Source of the DNA: Cyanobacteria bacterium M_surface_7_m2_040
GTDB lineage: Bacteria; Cyanobacteriota; Cyanobacteriia; PCC-6307; Cyanobiaceae
Reading direction: 5' to 3'
Assembly: GCA_016882555.1 (NCBI GenBank)
Contig: VGPQ01000057.1
Span: 1-7,691 of the forward strand
DNA length: 7,691 bases
Both the position numbers and the translations under genes were made by a program. Positions 1 through 6,280 of the stretch are shown piece by piece; position 1 is the first letter of the stretch; each line of letters opens with the position of its first letter. Under the pieces are notes generated by a model. That model was not told the origin of the DNA and did not search any database. It saw nothing but the letters and a program-made list of their open reading frames with translations.

Positions 1-252
1 TGGGGGGTTGAACAGGGTGTCGAGCTCAGCCGGGGCCCACACCCAGCCCTGCAGCTGCCCCAGCAGCCGCGGGTCGAACAGGGCCGGCAGGGGGGCCGCC
101 AGCCACACGCCGCTGAGCGGGGCGGCGGGCAGCAGGAAGTCGTCCTGCAGGGTGGCCAGGGCCGCCCACCATTGGCGCCGCACCGCATCATCGTCGGCGT
201 GACCGGCGCCGACGCCCGAGGCCAGCAGATGCCGCAGGCTCCGCAGGCTCAT
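1..252 (-). CDS. Unidentified protein, N-terminal 84 residues only (runs off left edge)
   Basis: An open frame starts with ATG at 252-250 and continues without a stop to base 1, giving 84 codons. The start overlaps the rodA stop as ATGA, which suggests translational coupling as the last visible member of the mrp-rodA string. The visible part begins MSLRSLRHLLASG, continues with a Trp-rich piece (RRQWWAALATLQDDFLLP) and then GVWLAAPLPALFDPRLLGQL followed by QGWVWAP. It has no signal peptide or membrane segment and looks like a soluble N-terminal sensory or adaptor region. From memory of picocyanobacterial gene order, a two-component sensor histidine kinase often follows rodA, and this N-terminus would fit. 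No kinase motif lies inside the window, so that identity is an inference only. The coding call itself is well supported by the overlap and the composition. Confidence 0.7.
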   Translation of the reverse strand, partial: MSLRSLRHLLASGVGAGHADDDAVRRQWWAALATLQDDFLLPAAPLSGVWLAAPLPALFDPRLLGQLQGWVWAPAELDTLFNPP

Positions 253-1526
253 GGGCTGCGCCTGGTCTGGCGGCCGCGCCGTGCCACCGACGACACCAGC
301 CCCAGGGCGATGAAGTTGACCAACATGGCCGAGCGGCCGTAGCTCAGAAACGGCAGGGGAATGCCGGTGATCGGCCCCAGGCCGATGGTCATGTTGATGT
401 TGACCACCACCTGAAACATCAGCATCGCGCCGATGCCCACCACCACCAGGGCTTCAAAGTCGCTGCTGGCGCGATCGGCGATCTGCAGCAGGCGGCGCAT
501 CAGCACGGCAAAGCCGACCACCACCAGGGCCGAGCCCACAAAGCCCATCTCTTCGCCCAGGGCACTGAAGATGAAATCGGTGTGCTGCTCGGGGATGAAG
601 CGCAGCTTCGTGAGTGAGCCCTGCATCAGTCCCATGCCGAAGAGTCGGCCCGAGCCGATGCCCACCGTGCTCTGCAGCAGGTGGTAGCCGCCCCCCAGCG
701 GATCCTGGGAGGGGTCGAGAAACATGGTCAGGCGGGCGCGCTGGTGCGGTTGCAGCACGTTGCTCCAGAGCCAGGGTGTGGCCACGGCAAACAGGCTCTC
801 GATCGCCACCACCACGGCCAGGGCCATGCGCTTCCAGGGCAGGCTCTTCCAGGCCAGCCAGCCCATCCAGGGGATCCAGACGAGCAGCCCCCAGGCCCAG
901 ACCCCCGCCACGATCGCGCTCACCAGGGGGGAGAGCAGCAGCACCACCCAACTGCCCGGCATGCCCGACCAGAACAGCATCACCAGCAGCACGGCGGCAA
1001 ACACCAGGGACGTGCCCAGGTCGGGCTGCACAAACACCAGCAGCCAGGGCACCGCGATGATCGCGGTGGGGCGGATCAGGTCGACCGGCCGCTCCACGGG
1101 GTAGGTCGCCAGCACACCGGCCAGCAGCAGGATCGCCGCCAGCTTGGCGAATTCCGACGGCTGCACATGAAAGCCGGCAATGTTGATCCAGCTCTGGGCG
1201 CCCAGGGCGCTGACACCAATGATGCGCACGGCGATCAGGCTGGCCACCGTGGCGCCATAGATCGGCCATTGGATCGCCCGCAGCCGTTCGAGCGGCAGCT
1301 TCCCCAGCGCCAGGGCGATCACCATGCCCACGCCGGCGGTGATCCAGTGCTGGTACCAGTCGGCGTAGTTGGCCTCGCGCTGGGTGCTGGCGATCAGGAT
1401 GCCGGCCACGGCAATCATCGCCAGGGGAATGCCCCACAGCACCCGATCCACCCCAGCCAGCCATTGCCGTTTGGTCTTGCCCGGCCCCGCGAACATGCGG
1501 TTGCGGCGGGCCAGCGCGCTCAGCAT
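249..1526 (-). CDS. rodA: RodA, SEDS-family peptidoglycan glycosyltransferase (cell elongation)
   Basis: RodA is the membrane-embedded glycan polymerase of the elongasome; it uses lipid II and works with a class B PBP in the plasma membrane. The 425-residue product has about ten hydrophobic segments. SEDS signatures are visible in order: SALGAQSWINI with HVQPSEFAKLA (106-130), LVFVQPDLGTSLVF (163-176), the long extracellular loop DPSQDPLGGGYHLLQSTVGI (271-290) that holds the family's conserved catalytic Asp position, RFIPEQHTDFIFSALGEE (309-326), and GIPLPFLSYGRSAMLVN (388-404). The phrase ASTQREANYADWYQHWI near the N-terminus is typical of cyanobacterial RodA. I prefer the ATG at 1526, four bases after the mrp stop. 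An in-frame ATG at 1583 would add 19 residues overlapping mrp. The stop overlaps the next gene as ATGA. Length is normal for the family, and RodA is favoured over FtsW by these motifs and the mrp linkage. Confidence 0.95.
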   Translation of the reverse strand: MLSALARRNRMFAGPGKTKRQWLAGVDRVLWGIPLAMIAVAGILIASTQREANYADWYQHWITAGVGMVIALALGKLPLERLRAIQWPIYGATVASLIAVRIIGVSALGAQSWINIAGFHVQPSEFAKLAAILLLAGVLATYPVERPVDLIRPTAIIAVPWLLVFVQPDLGTSLVFAAVLLVMLFWSGMPGSWVVLLLSPLVSAIVAGVWAWGLLVWIPWMGWLAWKSLPWKRMALAVVVAIESLFAVATPWLWSNVLQPHQRARLTMFLDPSQDPLGGGYHLLQSTVGIGSGRLFGMGLMQGSLTKLRFIPEQHTDFIFSALGEEMGFVGSALVVVGFAVLMRRLLQIADRASSDFEALVVVGIGAMLMFQVVVNINMTIGLGPITGIPLPFLSYGRSAMLVNFIALGLVSSVARRGRQTRRSP

Positions 1527-1530
1527 CGCT

Positions 1531-2643
1531 TCAGGCCGCCACCGGTTGGGCGGCCTGGACCAGGGTTGTCGCCAGGCTGGCAAAGGCGCGGGCGGTGGCT
1601 GATTCAGGGGCGCTCAGCACCACCGGTCGGCCGGCATCGCCGCCTTCGCGCACCGGCATCTCCAGGGGCAGTTCGGCCAGCAGCGGCACACCGGCTTCGC
1701 CGGCGAGCTGGCGGCCGCCGCCGCTGCCGAACAGGGCGTAGCGCTTGTCTGGGGCATCAGGGGGAATGAAGGCGCTCATGTTCTCCACCACCCCCAGCAC
1801 CGGGATGCCCATCTGCAGAAACATCGCCAGGCCGCGGCGGGCATCGGCGAGCGCCACCTGTTGGGGCGTGGTCACGATCACGACCCCGGCCATGGGCACC
1901 GCCTGGGCCACGGTGAGCTGGGCATCACCGGTGCCCGGCGGCAGGTCGACCACCAGCACATCGCGCTCACCCCACTCCACCTGGTAGAGGAATTGGCGGA
2001 TGATGCCGTTGAGCATCGGCCCGCGCCAGATCACCGGCTGGTTTTCGGCGATCAGCAGGCCCATCGACACCATGGCGATGCCGCAGCTCTCGATCGGGGT
2101 GAGCACCTGGCTGGCCCCTTCACCGCGCACCTCGGGAGTGCGGTCGGCCACCCCCAGCATCGTGGGGGCATTGGGGCCGTAGATGTCGGCATCCAGCAGG
2201 CCCACCTTGAGGCCGCTCTGGGCCAGGGCGCAGGCCAGGTTGACCGCCACGGTGCTCTTGCCCACGCCGCCCTTGCCACTGCTCACGGCAATCACCTGGC
2301 TGACGCCCGGGATCGGTTGGCGTTCGGGCAGCTGGCCAGCGGCTGCGGCGGGGGCGCCATGGCCGGCGGCGCCGATGGCTGCGCCCTGATGGCCGCCCGG
2401 GGCCTGGGGTGCGAGTTCGATCTGAACCTCGTCGACCCCATCGACGGCCAGCAGGGCCGCGCGGGCTTCGTCAGCGATGCGCCCCTGCTGGCTGTGGGCA
2501 AAACCGGGGAGAGTCAGGCGAAACACCGCGCGACCGTTGGCCAGGCGCGGGTTCTGAATCCAGCCGAGTTTCAGCAGGCTGCGGCCGCTGCCCGCGTCGC
2601 GCAGGCTCTCGAGCGCGGTGGTGATGGCGGCGGCAGAGGTCAT
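1531..2643 (-). CDS. mrp: Mrp/NBP35/ApbC-family P-loop ATPase, Fe-S cluster carrier candidate
   Basis: This 370-residue protein has the two-domain Mrp layout. An N-terminal MIP18/DUF59-like domain spans about residues 1-78 and a MinD/Mrp ATPase domain about 114-365. They are joined by an Ala/Gly/His-rich linker of roughly 30 residues (about 79-110). The deviant Walker A motif SSGKGGVGKST lies at 121-131, with signature Lys124 and Lys129. DADIYGPNAP follows at 151-160, the Walker B-like VVDLPPGTGD at 231-240, and GVVENMSAF near 284-292. The family carries and transfers Fe-S clusters; plant HCF101, its plastid relative, serves photosystem I. The protein has only two cysteines (138 and 187) and no CxxC after ENMS, unlike E. 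coli Mrp, so cluster ligation must differ if it occurs. The ATG at 2643 is the natural start. It heads the minus-strand mrp-rodA string and is divergent from hemF. Confidence 0.95.
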   Translation of the reverse strand: MTSAAAITTALESLRDAGSGRSLLKLGWIQNPRLANGRAVFRLTLPGFAHSQQGRIADEARAALLAVDGVDEVQIELAPQAPGGHQGAAIGAAGHGAPAAAAGQLPERQPIPGVSQVIAVSSGKGGVGKSTVAVNLACALAQSGLKVGLLDADIYGPNAPTMLGVADRTPEVRGEGASQVLTPIESCGIAMVSMGLLIAENQPVIWRGPMLNGIIRQFLYQVEWGERDVLVVDLPPGTGDAQLTVAQAVPMAGVVIVTTPQQVALADARRGLAMFLQMGIPVLGVVENMSAFIPPDAPDKRYALFGSGGGRQLAGEAGVPLLAELPLEMPVREGGDAGRPVVLSAPESATARAFASLATTLVQAAQPVAA

Positions 2644-2798
2644 CGCGGCGGGGTGGCAGAGGCGGCAGGGCTGGCCGGGATCCTAGGCACCACGGCTGGC
2701 AGCGCAGCCCATGACAGACCCTCAAGCCCCCTTGTGCGAGCGGCAGGCGAGCTGAAAAGGTGAAGCCATCCCAGGCGCTCTTCCAGCCCAACGCTCAG

Positions 2799-3827
2799 AT
2801 GTCGCAAGCCCCTCCCGCCGACTCCCGCGCGCACGCCAAGGCCCTGCTGATGGGCCTGCAGGACTCGATCTGCGCTGGTCTGGAAGCGCTCGACGGCGAG
2901 GCCCGCTTTGCTGAAGAGAGTTGGGAGCGCCCCGAGGGCGGCGGCGGCCGCAGCCGGGTGATGAAGGGTGGTCGCGTGTTGGAGCAGGGCGGCGTCAACT
3001 TCTCGGAGGTTGAGGGCGATCAGCTGCCTCCTTCGATCCTCAGCCAGAGGCCTGAAGCGGCCGGTCAGCGCTGGTTTGCCACGGGCACCTCGATGGTGCT
3101 GCATCCGCGCAACCCCTATGTGCCCACGGTGCACCTCAACTACCGCTATTTCGAGGCGGGCCCGGTGTGGTGGTTTGGCGGCGGCGCCGATCTGACGCCC
3201 TACTACCCCTTTCTGGAGGACGCCCAGCATTTCCACCGCACCCTCAAGGGGGCCTGCGATTCGGTGGATCCGGCGCTCTACACCGTGTTCAAGCCCTGGT
3301 GCGACGAGTATTTCTTCCTCAAGCACCGGGGCGAGACCCGCGGCGTGGGTGGCATCTTCTACGACTACCAGGACGACTCCGGGGTTCTGTACAAGGGCCA
3401 GGACCCCGCCGGCCCTGCGGCAGCGGTGTCCCAGGCACTCGGCGCCCAACCCCACAGCTGGGAGCAGCTGTTTGCCCTGGCCAGCGCCTGCGGCAACGCC
3501 TTTCTGCCCAGCTATGTGCCGATCGCAGAGAAGCGGCACGACACGCCCTATGGCGATCGCGAGCGCCAGTTCCAGCTCTATCGCCGCGGGCGCTATGTGG
3601 AGTTCAACCTGGTGTTTGACCGCGGCACGATTTTCGGATTGCAGACCAACGGCCGCACCGAATCGATCCTGATGTCGCTGCCGCCGCTGGTGCGCTGGGA
3701 GTACGGCTACAGCCCCGAGCCCGGCAGCCGTGAGGCCCTGCTCACCGAGGTGTTCACTCGGCCCCAGAACTGGCTTGAGGATTTGAGCCTGCAGGCACGC
3801 TGCCAACCACATCAGGCGGTTGGCTGA
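2799..3827 (+). CDS. hemF: HemF, oxygen-dependent coproporphyrinogen III oxidase
   Basis: HemF converts coproporphyrinogen III to protoporphyrinogen IX with O2, on the shared route to heme, chlorophyll and bilins, in the cytoplasm. The 342-residue product covers the whole family. Visible blocks are [14 protein letters not shown] and [10 protein letters not shown] (47-71), [20 protein letters not shown] (95-114), [15 protein letters not shown] (124-138), [20 protein letters not shown] (165-184) and [17 protein letters not shown] with [16 protein letters not shown] (264-296). His102, 112, 146 and 176 match the four conserved histidines of E. coli HemF by spacing within these blocks. I chose ATG 2799 because family similarity begins just after it. 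A GTG at 2760 would add 13 residues, and its nearby AGG lies too close to act as a ribosome-binding site. The gene is divergent from mrp. Its last 74 bases overlap the convergent amidase-like gene, beyond the conserved core, which ends near TRPQNWLED. Confidence 0.97.
   Translation: MSQAPPADSRAHAKALLMGLQDSICAGLEALDGEARFAEESWERPEGGGGRSRVMKGGRVLEQGGVNFSEVEGDQLPPSILSQRPEAAGQRWFATGTSMVLHPRNPYVPTVHLNYRYFEAGPVWWFGGGADLTPYYPFLEDAQHFHRTLKGACDSVDPALYTVFKPWCDEYFFLKHRGETRGVGGIFYDYQDDSGVLYKGQDPAGPAAAVSQALGAQPHSWEQLFALASACGNAFLPSYVPIAEKRHDTPYGDRERQFQLYRRGRYVEFNLVFDRGTIFGLQTNGRTESILMSLPPLVRWEYGYSPEPGSREALLTEVFTRPQNWLEDLSLQARCQPHQAVG
3553..3560. repeat. HIP1 octamer (GCGATCGC)
   Basis: A perfect copy of the palindromic HIP1 octamer, which is over-represented in many cyanobacterial genomes. 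It lies inside the hemF coding sequence in the codons around Gly-Asp-Arg-Glu. It is useful as a taxonomic marker; no local function is implied. Confidence 0.8.
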
Positions 3828-4671
3828 GCGGCGGCATGGCGATGCTGGGCTGGATCGTCGGCTGCGACGGCTCCAGTTCGCCCGTACGCTTTAGCCCCCT
3901 CTCCAGGGCCCGCACCACCCGCTCGGCAACCGCATCAAGGGTGGCCTGACGGGTGGCCTGATTGCGCAGGCTGGCCTCCAGCGGGCCTTCCAGCTTGCCG
4001 ATTTCGAGGATCGCGATGCCCCGTTTGGGTGCGCCCAGCCCCTCGCGAAACCAGCGCGGGAAAGCGCCGAATTCTTCGGCCAGGCTTTCATCGATCTGGC
4101 TGGGCGTCTGGCTGATCGGCGGGATGAGGCCCGAACCGACACCCGCCGAGCCGTGGGCGTCGTAGTGGATCTCCAGGGCGTAGCCACCGGCCAGCACGTG
4201 GGCCTTGCCGACGCTCCAGGTGGTGCGGGGGTCATTGCCGTTGGCGATGCGGCGCACCAGCGGGTCGTAGCTGCGGATGGTGAGCCCGCGGGCCTGGCCC
4301 AGGCGCACCACCGCCTCAACCGTGAGCAGGTTCCAGTAGAGCTCGTCGCTCATGGCTGGATCCATGGGCCGCGCTCCGCTGAGGGCCACGGCAGCGCCGC
4401 TGGCCCCGCCGCCAAAGCCCTGGGAGTCGGCATGGCCGGGCATCACCAGAATCACGGTGTCTGGGGCTACAGGCCTGAGACCTTGCCAATCCTTGGGCAG
4501 CTGGGAGCGCGGGCCGGTGAGACCTGCACTGCTGCGGGCCAGCTGCTGGCCCAGGCCCTGGGCGGCCGCCGGTGGGCTCAGCAGGGGCGCGAGCACCAGC
4601 AGCGCGCCGAGCCCTGTGGCCAGGCGCCGCAGGGGTGTGGCGGGTGGCGGGGTCTGGATCATGAGTGCCAT
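3754..4671 (-). CDS. Exported protein resembling zinc N-acetylmuramoyl-L-alanine amidase (Amidase_3-like)
   Basis: This is a 305-residue protein with an N-terminal basic-hydrophobic signal: TPLRRL, a Leu/Ala-rich core, then PPAAA before Gln38. It is therefore likely secreted to the periplasm or anchored. The central region reads like a divergent Amidase_3 domain. [13 protein letters not shown] (His80) sits where the family has the DPGHGG motif, Glu110 lies in [22 protein letters not shown] (His169) replaces SIHANA, and [10 protein letters not shown] (Glu223) fits the catalytic Glu near the C-terminal end. All three metal ligands and the catalytic Glu can thus be assigned, though the first His-to-Glu gap is longer than usual. 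A Pro/Ser/Gln-rich tail of about 40 residues ends inside the 3' end of hemF. The ATG at 4671 shares a base with the upstream stop (TGATG); a TTG one codon earlier is also in frame. Substrate is unproven, and it could be a degenerate or re-purposed relative. Confidence 0.72.
   Translation of the reverse strand: MALMIQTPPPATPLRRLATGLGALLVLAPLLSPPAAAQGLGQQLARSSAGLTGPRSQLPKDWQGLRPVAPDTVILVMPGHADSQGFGGGASGAAVALSGARPMDPAMSDELYWNLLTVEAVVRLGQARGLTIRSYDPLVRRIANGNDPRTTWSVGKAHVLAGGYALEIHYDAHGSAGVGSGLIPPISQTPSQIDESLAEEFGAFPRWFREGLGAPKRGIAILEIGKLEGPLEASLRNQATRQATLDAVAERVVRALERGLKRTGELEPSQPTIQPSIAMPPLSQPPDVVGSVPAGSNPQASSGAE
3802..3824. terminator. Possible bidirectional stem-loop at the hemF 3' end
   Basis: A perfect 7-bp inverted repeat (GCCAACC at 3802-3808, GGTTGGC at 3818-3824) with a 9-base loop sits in the last codons of hemF. 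It also lies inside the tail of the convergent gene. There is no T-run on either side, so it lacks the classical intrinsic-terminator signature. It may instead act as a 3'-end stabiliser, or be chance. Confidence 0.3.
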
Positions 4672-5225
4672 CAAATCGGAGAACTGAGCAACCTGCCATC
4701 GCTGGCCAGGCCCAGCTCGGCCCCCAGCTCTTGCTCCAGCGCGATCAGTTCATCGCGGTGGGCCCGCAGCCGCAGGCTGCAGCCACCCATCGGGGCAGTG
4801 CTCTCGATCAGGCGCAATTCCAGGATCTCGTCGCGCTCGGCGCGGCGGCGGTACAGCAGCCCTGCCCCTGGACCCAGCAGCGCCAGCAGCAGCGGCCACC
4901 ATTGCAGTGGCGGCCACAGCTGGCGCAGCACCAGGCCCAGGCAGGCCGCGCCCACCCCGCCCAGCAGTGATAGCAGCACGGCCAGCGGCAGGCTGCTGCC
5001 CACCTGGCCGCGAAAGCGCAGCAGCTGCTGCTCGGGGTCGCCGCCGGCGGTGCTCCAGCCCCGGGCCGTCAGCCAGGTGCTCAGCCCGTCGAGCACGTCC
5101 AGGGGCGATCGCGGCGAGTGCACCTCGACCACGGTGGTGCGGTCCTTGCTGGCAGCCCGCAGAAAAAAGCCCAGGCCGATCGCCAGCAGCAGGGTCAGCA
5201 GCAGGGTGGAGGCGGTGGTCGACAT
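4671..5225 (-). CDS. CCB2/CCB4-type 'cofactor assembly of complex C subunit B' protein
   Basis: This 184-residue membrane protein is expected, from its family, to help attach heme ci covalently to cytochrome b6 at the Qi side of the b6f complex (the CCB, or System IV, pathway). The sequence shows an N-terminal membrane segment (about 7-22) followed directly by LRAASKDRTTVVEV (22-35). The RA-S-KDRT phrase is characteristic of this family. A soluble piece of about 45 residues with DPEQQLLRFRGQV follows, then two hydrophobic segments (about 79-101 and 108-125). A cytosolic or stromal-like tail carries LRAHRDELIALEQEL (153-167). I chose ATG 5225 because the hydrophobic helix follows it at once; ATGs at 5234 and 5252 would add three or nine residues. 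It is co-transcribed with the amidase-like gene through TGATG and divergent from RNase D. CCB2 and CCB4 cannot be told apart here, so I give no symbol. Confidence 0.82.
   Translation of the reverse strand: MSTTASTLLLTLLLAIGLGFFLRAASKDRTTVVEVHSPRSPLDVLDGLSTWLTARGWSTAGGDPEQQLLRFRGQVGSSLPLAVLLSLLGGVGAACLGLVLRQLWPPLQWWPLLLALLGPGAGLLYRRRAERDEILELRLIESTAPMGGCSLRLRAHRDELIALEQELGAELGLASDGRLLSSPI
5105..5112. repeat. HIP1 octamer (GCGATCGC)
   Basis: The second perfect HIP1 copy, inside the CCB-like gene in the region encoding the SPRSPLDV stretch after the first membrane segment. Confidence 0.8.
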
Positions 5226-5275
5226 GGGGTCCATTCTGCGACTTGTCAGCATGGGGTGTCTGTCGCAACCCCGTC

Positions 5276-5953
5276 TTGACCCAGGCTCCCTCCAGCAGCA
5301 ACCTGCCCGCCCCTGCCCGCTTTGCCGTCTTCGATGGCGACCTTGATGCCGAGTGGGCGGCCCTGTATGCCGGCGCCCGCGCCCTGGCGGTCGACACTGA
5401 GGCCATGGGCCTGATCCATGGCCGCGACCGGCTCTGCCTGGTGCAGATCTGCGACGACCAGGACAACGTTTGCTGCATCCGGTTGCAGCGCGGCCAGAGC
5501 GAGGCGCCGCGGCTCAAGGCGCTGATGGAGAACGCCGCGATCGAAAAGGTGTTCCACTTCGCCCGCTTTGATGTGGCGGCCCTGGCCGAAAACCTCGGTA
5601 TCACGGTCAACCCGATTTTCTGCACCAAGATCGCCAGCCGTCTGGGGCGCACCTACAGCCCCCGCCACGGCCTCAAGGAGGTGGTGCAGGAGCTGGTGGG
5701 CATCGAGCTCGACAAGCAGGCCCAGAGCTCCGACTGGGGACGGGTGGAAGATCTCAGTGACGCCCAGCTGGCCTACGCCGCCGGTGACGTGCGCTACCTG
5801 CTGGCCGCCCGCGACCGCCTTGAGCTGATGCTCAAGCGCGAGGAGCGCTGGGAGCTGGCGGTGCGCTGCTTCGGCTGCGTGCCGGTGATGGCCGAGCTGG
5901 ATCGCCAGCGCTTCCATCTGCTGTTTGAGCACAGCAGCGGCGGCAACCGCTAG
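5276..5953 (+). CDS. rnd: Ribonuclease D-like 3'-5' exonuclease (DEDDy), single domain
   Basis: This 225-residue protein carries a complete DEDDy exonuclease domain. Motif I is LAVDTEAMG (Asp40, Glu42), motif II is VFHFARFDVAAL (Asp99) and motif III is QLAYAAGDVRYL (Tyr167, Asp171). These residues bind two metal ions for 3'-to-5' trimming of structured RNA such as tRNA precursors. The phrase GLIHGRDRLCLVQICDDQDN is typical of cyanobacterial members. It ends soon after the catalytic domain and lacks the HRDC domains of E. coli RNase D (about 375 residues), as short cyanobacterial forms do. No in-frame ATG or GTG precedes motif I. The best start is TTG at 5276, giving MTQAPSSS followed by the conserved RFAVFDGDL; another TTG lies at 5243. 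The gene is divergent from the CCB-like gene with about 50 bp between starts and convergent with the next gene. Confidence 0.9.
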   Translation: MTQAPSSSNLPAPARFAVFDGDLDAEWAALYAGARALAVDTEAMGLIHGRDRLCLVQICDDQDNVCCIRLQRGQSEAPRLKALMENAAIEKVFHFARFDVAALAENLGITVNPIFCTKIASRLGRTYSPRHGLKEVVQELVGIELDKQAQSSDWGRVEDLSDAQLAYAAGDVRYLLAARDRLELMLKREERWELAVRCFGCVPVMAELDRQRFHLLFEHSSGGNR

Positions 5954-5971
5954 CGCTGAAGCGATCCGCCC

Positions 5972-5981
5972 GCTGATCAGC
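5972..5981. other. 10-bp perfect palindrome in convergent gap
   Basis: GCTGATCAGC lies in the 39-bp gap between the convergent RNase D gene and the small unknown gene. A weak CAGG/CCTG inverted repeat (5981-5991) follows it. Neither forms a strong stem with a T-run, so I do not call a terminator. It is the only symmetric element in the only place where the two transcripts could end. Confidence 0.3.
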
Positions 5982-5992
5982 AGGTCTCCTGG

Positions 5993-6280
5993 TCAGTCTT
6001 CGACCATGTACAGGTCGTCGTTGCCGACGGTGCCGAGCTGGGCCTCCAGCAGGGCCTGGTGATCGACGCTGCTGGCCTCTAGCTCGCTCAGCATCGCCTC
6101 GGCGGTAGCGATGCGGGCGGCCATCTCCTTGTGGCCCTGCTGGGCGGCACGGATGTCGACCCGCCGGCGGGCTGCCGACTGGCTGATGCCCATGAGGCTG
6201 GCAATGCGGCCGCAGAGAATGCTGTAGCTGCGGTCGGTGATGCCGGCCATGGCGCTGAACCGCTGAAATGGGGCCATCAT
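5993..6280 (-). CDS. Small uncharacterised protein (94-95 residues)
   Basis: I do not recognise a named family, though the style resembles conserved hypothetical proteins of picocyanobacteria. The start is an ATGATG doublet (6280 and 6277) that overlaps the stop of the upstream lipid-A-related gene, so the start is uncertain by one codon and translation is probably coupled. The N-terminal half has FQRFSAMAGITDRSYSILCG followed by a basic stretch with MGISQSAARRRVDIRAAQQG, which could form two helices of a small helical or DNA-binding fold. The middle (about 50-78) is Ala/Glu-rich and likely helical or a short coiled coil. The end is acidic (GNDDLYMVED). There is one cysteine near residue 23, no signal peptide and no membrane segment. 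Coding is supported by the coupled start and non-repetitive composition; function is unknown. Confidence 0.75.
   Translation of the reverse strand: MMAPFQRFSAMAGITDRSYSILCGRIASLMGISQSAARRRVDIRAAQQGHKEMAARIATAEAMLSELEASSVDHQALLEAQLGTVGNDDLYMVED

Noticed and set aside
8..202. Plus-strand ORF of 64 codons at the left edge
   Set aside because: It is antisense to the coupled minus-strand ORF and its Ser/Arg/Gly-rich product has no features.
681..1769. Long plus-strand open frame across rodA and the mrp end
   Set aside because: Its product is His/Gln/Gly/Arg-rich and low complexity, and it mirrors the high-GC third-position bias of the true minus-strand genes.
2680..2685. TAGGAT on the minus strand as a -10 element for mrp
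   Set aside because: There is no -35-like hexamer at proper spacing; the nearest TTGAGG is about 34 bases away. Such a six-base match is expected by chance.
2669..2700. Two GGCTGGC copies in the mrp-hemF divergent gap as operator half-sites
   Set aside because: Short GC-rich heptamers of this sort recur across the window. There is no symmetry or further similarity around them.
2760..2798. GTG start for hemF adding 13 residues
   Set aside because: Family similarity does not extend into it, and the nearby AGG overlaps the GTG rather than sitting at ribosome-binding distance.
2640..3812. A 390-codon open frame antisense to hemF
   Set aside because: The plus-strand frame encodes a textbook HemF. 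The antisense product is Gly/Ala/Val/Leu/His-rich without any recognisable motif, the usual shadow in GC-rich DNA.
4907..5275. N-terminal extension of RNase D by about 120 residues
   Set aside because: The extension is antisense to the CCB-like gene and is Arg/Pro/Ala-rich. Family similarity begins only after the TTG at 5276.
4153..5346. Plus-strand frame of about 397 codons crossing the amidase-like and CCB-like genes
   Set aside because: It is antisense to two well-supported genes and has Ser/Pro/Arg-rich composition with no domain. Its only possibly meaningful part would be the ATG at 5251, which is out of frame with RNase D.
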